A program made the position numbers and the translations under genes. A DNA stretch of 26,709 bases from JAJDBU01 sp046756925 (GTDB taxonomy: Bacteria; Nitrospirota; Nitrospiria; SBBL01; JAADHI01): positions 1 through 26,709 of the forward strand of contig JBHHXH010000035.1 of assembly GCA_046756925.1 (NCBI GenBank), read 5' to 3'. The notes below the pieces were generated by a model. It worked only from the letters and a program-made list of their open reading frames with translations. It searched no databases and had not been told where the DNA came from. Of this stretch, positions 21,028-26,709 are shown one piece after another (position 1 is the stretch's first letter; each line of letters starts with the position of its first letter).

Positions 21028-24000
21028 ATGCTGCAACAAGAATTCGTCCATCTTCATCTCCACACCGAATACAGCCTCCTAGACGGCGCCAATCGGGTTT
21101 CACCCCTGATTGCATCCGCAAAAGAACACGGCATGTCCGCCATGGCCATTACCGATCACGGCAACCTCTTCGGCGCCATCGAGTTCTACCGAAAGGCCAA
21201 AAAAGGGGGCGTCAAACCGATCATCGGATGCGAGGCCTATTTGGCGCCCAAAAGCCGGTTCGATAAAGATGGACACGGCGTGCAGTCCGACGATTACGAT
21301 ACCGCCGTCGCATCGAACCCCTATTATCATCTCATCCTTTTGGCATCGAACGAATGCGGTTACAAAAATTTAATGAAACTGATCTCAATCGCAAACCTTG
21401 AGGGCTTTTATTATAAACCCAGGATCGATAAAGACGTACTGGAAAAACACGCGGAGGGACTCATCGGACTCTCCGGCTGTCTTCGCGGGGAAATCCCTTA
21501 TTTATTGGCGCGCGGCCTGGTCGAAGCCGCCACGGCCGCAGCCGACGACTACCAGAGGATTTTTGGAAAAGAACATTTTTTTATTGAGATACAGGACAAC
21601 GGCCTGGATCTTCAGGTCAAGGTCAACCGGCAGCTCATCGCGCTTGCAAAGAAAAAAGGGATTCCGATCGTCGCCACCAACGATTGCCATTACCTCCACA
21701 AGGAGGATGCCCATTCACACGACATCATGCTTTGTCTTCAGACCGGAAAAACGGTCAATATGCCAAACCGGATGCGTTTCGAAACCCAAGAACTATATTT
21801 AAAATCACCCCAGGAAATGGCGTCGGCCTTTTCCGAAATACCCGAAGCCGTGCGCAACACCGTTGGCATATCCGAAATGGTCGATCTCGAACTCCTTTTT
21901 GGAAAGGCGCATCTACCGCATTACCAGCCCCCGGGGGGAATGACCCTCGAATCCTACCTTGCCTCGCTCGCCGAGACGGGACTCGCTCAACGCTTAGACC
22001 GCATGAATGGCAATGCCAAGGACCGGCGACGCTTGTACGAGGGAAGACTCGCGCAAGAATTGAAAATCATCAATGATATGGGTTATCCGGGCTATTTTCT
22101 CATCGTTTGGGATATCATCAACTATGCCCGGCAATCGCATATTCCCGTCGGACCGGGCCGCGGATCCGCGGCGGGCAGTCTCGTGGCCTACACCTTGGGG
22201 ATTACCGATATCGATCCCATCAAAAACGGGTTGATCTTCGAACGCTTCTTGAACCCGGAACGTGTGACCTTGCCGGACATCGATATGGATTTTTGCATGG
22301 ATCGCCGGGAAGAAGTGATTCGTTATGTCACGGAAAAGTACGGCTCCGATCATGTTTGCCAAATCATTACGTTCGGAACAATGGCGGCGAGAGGCGCCAT
22401 TCGGGATGTGGGACGGGTACTCGAGACGCCTTATGCAGAGGTTGACCGTTTGGCGAAACTGGTGCCGAACACTTTGAACATCACCCTCGACGAGGCGCTG
22501 GTCCAAGAACCGAAACTCTCGGAAGAGGCGAAGAAAGACCCTAAAATCGGAGAAATCATCGACCTGGCCAAACAGCTGGAGGGATTGTCTCGGCACGCAT
22601 CGACCCACGCAGCGGGAGTGGTGATTTCCGATGCGCCTTTAACGCAACATGTTCCCCTCTATCGCGGGAGCAAAGGTGAAACGGTCACCCAATACCCGAT
22701 GGGCGACATCGAAAAGATCGGTCTCATTAAATTCGATTTTCTCGGGCTTCGAACCCTCACGGTGATTGATCGCGCGCTTCAATTGGTGAATAAAAAGCGC
22801 TCTCAAAACCCAGCCGATCCTCTCAAGTCCTCGGACATTCCCCTCGAAGACCCAGACACATTTAGACTCCTGGGTTCTGGGGAAACAACGGGGATTTTCC
22901 AATTGGAAAGTACCGGCATGAGGGATCTGCTTATCAAGATGCAGCCGGGCACCTTCGAAGACATTACGGCGATCTTGGCACTCTACCGCCCCGGCCCCAT
23001 CGGCAGCGGCATGGTCGACGATTTCATTAAACGGAAACAAGGCAAGAAAAAAATCAAGTACGACCATCCTAAGCTCGAGGAGATTTTAAAAGAAACCTAC
23101 GGAGTAATCGTTTATCAAGAACAGGTCATGAAAATCGCCAATGCCCTGGCCGGATTTTCCCTCGGAGAAGCGGATCTCCTGCGCCGGGCCATGGGAAAGA
23201 AAAAGGCCGAGGAAATGGCTGCCCAAAAAGCGCTCTTTATCGAACGGGCGGTCCAACACAAAGTCTCTTCCGCGAAGGCGGAAAAAATATTCGACCTCAT
23301 GGAATATTTCGCCGGATACGGTTTTAATAAATCTCACTCAGCCGCATACGCCCTGGTCACTTTTCAAACCGCTTATTTAAAGTGTCATTTTCCTTCCGAG
23401 TTTATGGCGGCCTTGTTATCCTGCGAAATGGACAGTTCGGATAAGGTCGTAAAATATATCGCCGAATGCCGTCGGATGGGCATCAAGATCCTGCCGCCCG
23501 ACGTCAACGAAAGCAACAAAGATTTTACCGTCGTAGACGCCGGCATCCGTTTTGGCTTGGCGGCCATTAAAAATGTCGGTGGCAACGCAGTCGATTCCAT
23601 CCTTGCGGCGAGAGAGACACACGGGCGATTTCAATCCTTGTTCGATTTTTGTAAAAAAATCGACCTACGTAAAACGAATAAAAGGGTGATCGAAGGGTTA
23701 ATCAAAAGCGGCGCCTTCGACTCGACCCAGGCGAAACGGGCCGCGCTCATCGATGTTTTAGAACCTGCAATCCAGCATGGCGGAATCCGTCAAAAAGAAA
23801 GGGAAACGGGTCAGATGTCGATCTTTGGGGATCTCGCATCTCAGGAGTCGACATTGTCGGACGATCCTTCCATTCCGAACATTCCAGAGTGGGATTCAAC
23901 CCGCATCGCTCGTTATGAAAAGGAAGCGCTTGGTTTTTACATCAGCCATCATCCTTTGGCCGGTTTTAATGATATTATAAAGAATGGGTCGATCACACAG

Positions 24001-24558
24001 ACCGATGCCTTGGCCTCTATCGATGAAAACCGTGAGATCAGAATATGCGGCGTGATCATTCAAAAAAAAGTCAACCTGACAAAACGAGGAAAACGCATGG
24101 CCTATCTTCGCGTGGAAGATTTAAGTGGAAGCGTTGAGGTCATCGTCTTTCCTGATCAATACGAAACGTCCACCGCTTTGCTTGAGCAGGACATTCCCCT
24201 TCTGATTGCGGGGACCCTTGATCGCGGCGATAAAGGAACCAAGTTAAAAGCGGTTCAGATCACCCCTTTACGGGTTAAGAAGCGGATGACCATTACCTTA
24301 TCCGCAAGGACCGTGTCGCCATCCGATATTGCGCGTCTGCAGGACATATTGGAACAATCCCCGGGCGCCATTCCGGTTTATCTTAAAATACGGATCCCGG
24401 ATGGACAAGGCATGGATGCCGAATCGACGATCGCCATCGACGAACGGTTACAGGTGGATGGGTCCCAGGAATTGATCGATTCGCTGGAAAACGCTTTCGG
24501 AGCCGGAACAGTGCTATCGGGAGGTGCTCGCCACCACTCTGAATTGAGGTCACTTTGA
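21028..24558 (+). CDS. dnaE: DNA polymerase III alpha subunit
   Basis: The replicative polymerase (1176 aa). The N-terminal PHP domain (about 5-280) keeps a full set of likely metal ligands: HLHLHTEYSLLDG, ITDHG, GCEAY, the His of HLILLA, SGCLRGE and NDCHY. The polymerase core follows, with GPGRGSAAGSLVAYTLG (about 375), catalytic Asp417 and Asp419 in LPDIDMDFC, and Asp570 in KFDFLGLR. The helix-hairpin-helix region is at about 815-910 and an OB-fold near 1000-1060 (IRICGVI, LRVEDLSGSVEVIVFP). Length is standard for DnaE1. The start is well supported because QEFVHLHLHTEYS is the family N-terminus. It overlaps accA (TGATG), so the two are translationally coupled. Confidence 0.97.
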   Translation: MLQQEFVHLHLHTEYSLLDGANRVSPLIASAKEHGMSAMAITDHGNLFGAIEFYRKAKKGGVKPIIGCEAYLAPKSRFDKDGHGVQSDDYDTAVASNPYYHLILLASNECGYKNLMKLISIANLEGFYYKPRIDKDVLEKHAEGLIGLSGCLRGEIPYLLARGLVEAATAAADDYQRIFGKEHFFIEIQDNGLDLQVKVNRQLIALAKKKGIPIVATNDCHYLHKEDAHSHDIMLCLQTGKTVNMPNRMRFETQELYLKSPQEMASAFSEIPEAVRNTVGISEMVDLELLFGKAHLPHYQPPGGMTLESYLASLAETGLAQRLDRMNGNAKDRRRLYEGRLAQELKIINDMGYPGYFLIVWDIINYARQSHIPVGPGRGSAAGSLVAYTLGITDIDPIKNGLIFERFLNPERVTLPDIDMDFCMDRREEVIRYVTEKYGSDHVCQIITFGTMAARGAIRDVGRVLETPYAEVDRLAKLVPNTLNITLDEALVQEPKLSEEAKKDPKIGEIIDLAKQLEGLSRHASTHAAGVVISDAPLTQHVPLYRGSKGETVTQYPMGDIEKIGLIKFDFLGLRTLTVIDRALQLVNKKRSQNPADPLKSSDIPLEDPDTFRLLGSGETTGIFQLESTGMRDLLIKMQPGTFEDITAILALYRPGPIGSGMVDDFIKRKQGKKKIKYDHPKLEEILKETYGVIVYQEQVMKIANALAGFSLGEADLLRRAMGKKKAEEMAAQKALFIERAVQHKVSSAKAEKIFDLMEYFAGYGFNKSHSAAYALVTFQTAYLKCHFPSEFMAALLSCEMDSSDKVVKYIAECRRMGIKILPPDVNESNKDFTVVDAGIRFGLAAIKNVGGNAVDSILAARETHGRFQSLFDFCKKIDLRKTNKRVIEGLIKSGAFDSTQAKRAALIDVLEPAIQHGGIRQKERETGQMSIFGDLASQESTLSDDPSIPNIPEWDSTRIARYEKEALGFYISHHPLAGFNDIIKNGSITQTDALASIDENREIRICGVIIQKKVNLTKRGKRMAYLRVEDLSGSVEVIVFPDQYETSTALLEQDIPLLIAGTLDRGDKGTKLKAVQITPLRVKKRMTITLSARTVSPSDIARLQDILEQSPGAIPVYLKIRIPDGQGMDAESTIAIDERLQVDGSQELIDSLENAFGAGTVLSGGARHHSELRSL

Positions 24559-25526
24559 TGGATTTTCTCGACTTCGAAAAACCGGTCCTTGAAATTCAGG
24601 AAAAGATTAATCAACTCACCGTGCTCAGTAAAACCGATCCGCGGCGCGAGAACGAAATAGACAAACTGCAGAAAAAGATGACGGAACTGCAGAAGGACAT
24701 TTTTTCGAAGTTGACGCCGTGGCAAATCACTCAGCTCGCGCGTCACCACGAACGTCCAAACACTTCCGATTACATCCAACACATGTTTGAAGATTTTACG
24801 GAACTGCATGGAGATCGCCTCTACGGTGACGATCGTTCGATTCTTTGCGGTTTGGGTCGTCTGGAGGGACGATCCGCCTTCGTCATCGGACATCAAAAAG
24901 GCAAAGGCGTGAAAGAGCGAATCGCCACAAATTTCGGCATGCCCCATCCGGAGGGATACCGAAAAGCATTAAGGGTGATGCAATTGGCCGAAAAATTCAA
25001 TAAGCCGATTATCACCTTTGTCGATACGCCGGGCGCTTATCCCGGAGTACAAGCAGAAGAACGGGGACAGTCGGAAGCAATCGCGAAAAATTTAATGCTC
25101 ATGTCTCGACTCACGGTGCCGATTATCGCCGTGGTCATCGGAGAAGGCGGCAGCGGCGGCGCGCTTGCCATCTCCGTCGCCGATCGCGTTTTGATGCTGG
25201 AATATGCAATTTATTCCGTGATATCACCGGAAGGATGCGCCGCCATTCTATGGAACGATACCGCCAAGACCAGCGAAGCGGCGGAAATGATGAAACTCAC
25301 CGCGAAAGACCTCCTGCAATTGAAGATTGTCGAACAGATTATTCCCGAACCGGCAGGAGGAGCTCACCGAGACCCGTCAAAGGCGGCGGAAATCGTTTCT
25401 AAAACCATTTGCAAGCAACTCAGCGATCTTCAATCCATCCCGTCTGAAGAACGCCTACGGATGCGCTATCAAAAACTCCGGGATATTGGGGCCTATTCAA
25501 CGGAAGAAGATTCCGAAACGGCCTGA
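24558..25526 (+). CDS. accA: Acetyl-CoA carboxylase carboxyltransferase subunit alpha
   Basis: AccA (322 aa) and AccD form the carboxyltransferase that makes malonyl-CoA from carboxybiotin and acetyl-CoA, the first step of fatty-acid synthesis. The N-terminus (MDFLDFEKPVLEIQEKI) and coiled region, the VDTPGAYPGVQAEERGQSEA segment and the oxyanion-type IGEGGSGGALAI are all typical, as is the length. The ATG at 24558 shares its A with the dnaE stop codon and has GAGGT 7 bases upstream; TTG at 24555 is less likely. A dnaE-accA order is common in bacteria. accD and the biotin subunits are not in the window. An intrinsic terminator follows. Confidence 0.97.
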   Translation: MDFLDFEKPVLEIQEKINQLTVLSKTDPRRENEIDKLQKKMTELQKDIFSKLTPWQITQLARHHERPNTSDYIQHMFEDFTELHGDRLYGDDRSILCGLGRLEGRSAFVIGHQKGKGVKERIATNFGMPHPEGYRKALRVMQLAEKFNKPIITFVDTPGAYPGVQAEERGQSEAIAKNLMLMSRLTVPIIAVVIGEGGSGGALAISVADRVLMLEYAIYSVISPEGCAAILWNDTAKTSEAAEMMKLTAKDLLQLKIVEQIIPEPAGGAHRDPSKAAEIVSKTICKQLSDLQSIPSEERLRMRYQKLRDIGAYSTEEDSETA

Positions 25527-25540
25527 GGATCTTTTTTTTT
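25507..25540 (+). terminator. Intrinsic terminator of dnaE-accA
   Basis: AAGAT-T-CC (25507-25514) pairs with GG-ATCTT (25527-25533) with one bulged T, and the 3' arm runs into nine T residues (25532-25540). The stem overlaps the last accA codons. The next gene is convergent, so the site separates the two transcription units. Confidence 0.55.
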
Positions 25541-25580
25541 CTTTCAAGCCCACCCTTTCCAAGAAATCCGAAGCCCCCAC

Positions 25581-26495
25581 TCATTCCATGCCCTTGGGGA
25601 GACGCGTGTTTTTATCCACAACAACGTTAATGAGTTGATTTTTCTCAAGTCCACGCGTCTCGCTAAGATCCGCATATCTTAAATCCGCTCCCTTTAAATT
25701 AGACCCGGCAAGATTGGCTTGATCTAGCCTTGCGCCCCCCAGGATGGCCTTGCCCAAATTCGCTTTGGAAAAGTTTGTCTTCCTAAAATCGGCTCCGCTC
25801 AGCTTTACCCCGCTGAGGTTCGCTTGACTGAAATCCGCTTCCGTCAGATCCGCGTAGAAAAAATTGACCCCTCTGAAGTCCGCACCGCTGAGATCGGCTT
25901 CTCGAAGGTCCACTCCCGTCAGATCTGCATTAAAAAAATCGGCGCCTCTGAGATTCGCGCCGCTAAATCTCGCCTCCCGAAGATTGGCGGCGGAAAGGTC
26001 CGCTCCTACGAGCGCCGCACGGACCAACTTGGATCTGACCAATTTGGCACCGACGAGTTTTGCTCCGCTTAAGTCGGCATGACTTAAATCCGTTTCAGTC
26101 AGATCGGCATGTTCAAGGTTCGCTTCGACCAGGTCGGTTCCACTTCCACTGAGATTTATTTTAGAAAGATTCAAACCGGAGAGATTCCGCTTTAAGAAAA
26201 CGATGGTTTCCTTCAAGGGTTTCATCGTTTCCGATTCGTAGGATCGGTTGCAAAAGAAAACACAGACAATGGACATGGGATCCAATAGTTGGGGTTCCGG
26301 GGGCGGGACGAACTCCATTTTCGGCATCACATGACGCACCCCCTCGGGGTCGCGCCCGGCAAGTTGCGAATACACGCGATTGACCTTGTTTCCGAAACGG
26401 TCCAAGCGATCTCCATGTCTTTGCCAGGCAAAGACAAAAAAGACGACGTAGATTCCGATGCACGCCAGGAGGTAAGTTTTAAAAAACCGAACCAT
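25581..26495 (-). CDS. Membrane-anchored pentapeptide-repeat protein
   Basis: The 304-aa protein has an N-terminal hydrophobic helix (about 5-24), a linker with a second short hydrophobic run containing two Cys (SIVCVFFC, about 75-82), and from about residue 105 to 285 a nearly unbroken series of A(D/N)LxX pentapeptides, roughly 35 units, which fold into a right-handed quadrilateral beta-helix. Units such as LREADLSGADFRG are near repeats of each other, suggesting growth by internal duplication. The function of most such proteins is unknown; gyrase protection is known only for a few soluble dimers and is unlikely for this anchored form. The ATG at 26495 has a modest GGTGA upstream. Two direct copies of CACCGTCC (26506 and 26522) lie just upstream. 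Confidence 0.88.
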   Translation of the reverse strand: MVRFFKTYLLACIGIYVVFFVFAWQRHGDRLDRFGNKVNRVYSQLAGRDPEGVRHVMPKMEFVPPPEPQLLDPMSIVCVFFCNRSYESETMKPLKETIVFLKRNLSGLNLSKINLSGSGTDLVEANLEHADLTETDLSHADLSGAKLVGAKLVRSKLVRAALVGADLSAANLREARFSGANLRGADFFNADLTGVDLREADLSGADFRGVNFFYADLTEADFSQANLSGVKLSGADFRKTNFSKANLGKAILGGARLDQANLAGSNLKGADLRYADLSETRGLEKNQLINVVVDKNTRLPKGME

Positions 26496-26560
26496 CGTGG
26501 TTTATCACCGTCCGGATAGGCCACCGTCCTGGGTGCATGACTTGGCTGTTCCGTTTTTTA

Positions 26561-26709
26561 TTAACTCGGCAAATAAATATCCATCTTAAGCGGCATAAAT
26601 GATCTTCGCATGTTTAAAATAGCGTTGAACTCTTCCAGGCAGTTTTTGGATCTTTCTAAGATGATGAATATCTTACGGTCGGCATCTTCAATCAGACGTT
26701 TGAAAAATT
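26561..26709 (-). pseudogene. Degraded 3' fragment of IS630-type transposase, runs off window
   Basis: From 26707 downward on the minus strand an open frame of 48 codons begins FFKRLIEDADRKIFIILE and ends DIYLPS before TAA at 26561-26563. This resembles the stretch KRL..DADRKVFLILDN...VFYLPSYSPELNPDE of IS630-family DDE transposases. The second catalytic Asp position reads Glu (IILERSK), the following His region is not recognisable, and the frame stops at LPS instead of going on through YSPELNP. It is therefore a decayed remnant. Its 5' part lies outside the window. Confidence 0.6.

Noticed and set aside
25824..26082. Open frames with repeating Ile/Arg/Lys or Ala/Pro/Ser patterns on the plus strand
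   Set aside because: The periodicity is inherited from the pentapeptide-repeat gene on the other strand.

Overview
The window is about 26.7 kb of a Gram-negative bacterial chromosome of middling GC content. It has outer-membrane and Tat-exported proteins, a proton-pumping transhydrogenase, and the housekeeping genes dnaE, accA and nadK. The gene mix (sucrose synthesis, NapA-type reductase with a tetraheme cytochrome, HD-GYP signalling, short palindromic repeat debris) would suit a free-living respiring bacterium such as a Nitrospirota or deltaproteobacterial relative. No rRNA or other marker fixes the taxon, so that is only a guess. No tRNA, rRNA or CRISPR array was seen.

Layout. (1) 108-6039, minus strand: a compact sucrose operon in the order sucrose-phosphate synthase, sucrose-phosphate phosphatase, fructokinase, amylosucrase. 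Together the four enzymes can make sucrose from UDP-glucose and fructose-6-phosphate, polymerise its glucose into alpha-glucan, and return the fructose as fructose-6-phosphate. (2) 6040-8446: a long, mostly non-coding stretch around one unrecognised exported membrane protein (6932-7849). Upstream of that gene lie a sigma-54-like promoter, two mutually exclusive hairpins, two candidate small ORFs and a small terminator-like hairpin. This is the least explained part of the window. (3) 8447-11460, plus strand: a DUF481-type outer-membrane protein, a palindromic repeat, NAD kinase, and a secreted seven-repeat beta-propeller overlapping nadK. (4) 11617-14572, plus: pntAA-pntAB-pntB behind a clear sigma-70 promoter. 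NAD kinase and transhydrogenase both feed the NADP(H) pool. (5) 14719-15840, plus: a GAF/HD-GYP cyclic-di-GMP phosphodiesterase. (6) 15824-19174, minus: NapA-type molybdoenzyme, tetraheme NapC/NrfH-type cytochrome and a small two-helix membrane protein, followed by a frameshifted remnant of the C-terminal domain of a molybdenum-cofactor gene (moeA). (7) 19481-20816, minus: a universal stress protein and a NYN-LOTUS putative RNase. (8) 21028-25526, plus: dnaE and accA, overlapping, from a promoter that predicts a leaderless dnaE message, ending at an intrinsic terminator. (9) 25581-26495, minus: a membrane-anchored pentapeptide-repeat protein. (10) 26561-26709, minus: the degraded 3' end of what looks like an IS630-type transposase, running off the window.

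The points most worth following up are the structured leader and small ORFs at 6598-6931, the moeA remnant beside a molybdoenzyme operon that has a Tat-plus-lipobox NapA and no NapB, and the predicted leaderless dnaE. All functional calls come from reading motifs by eye. No database search was possible.
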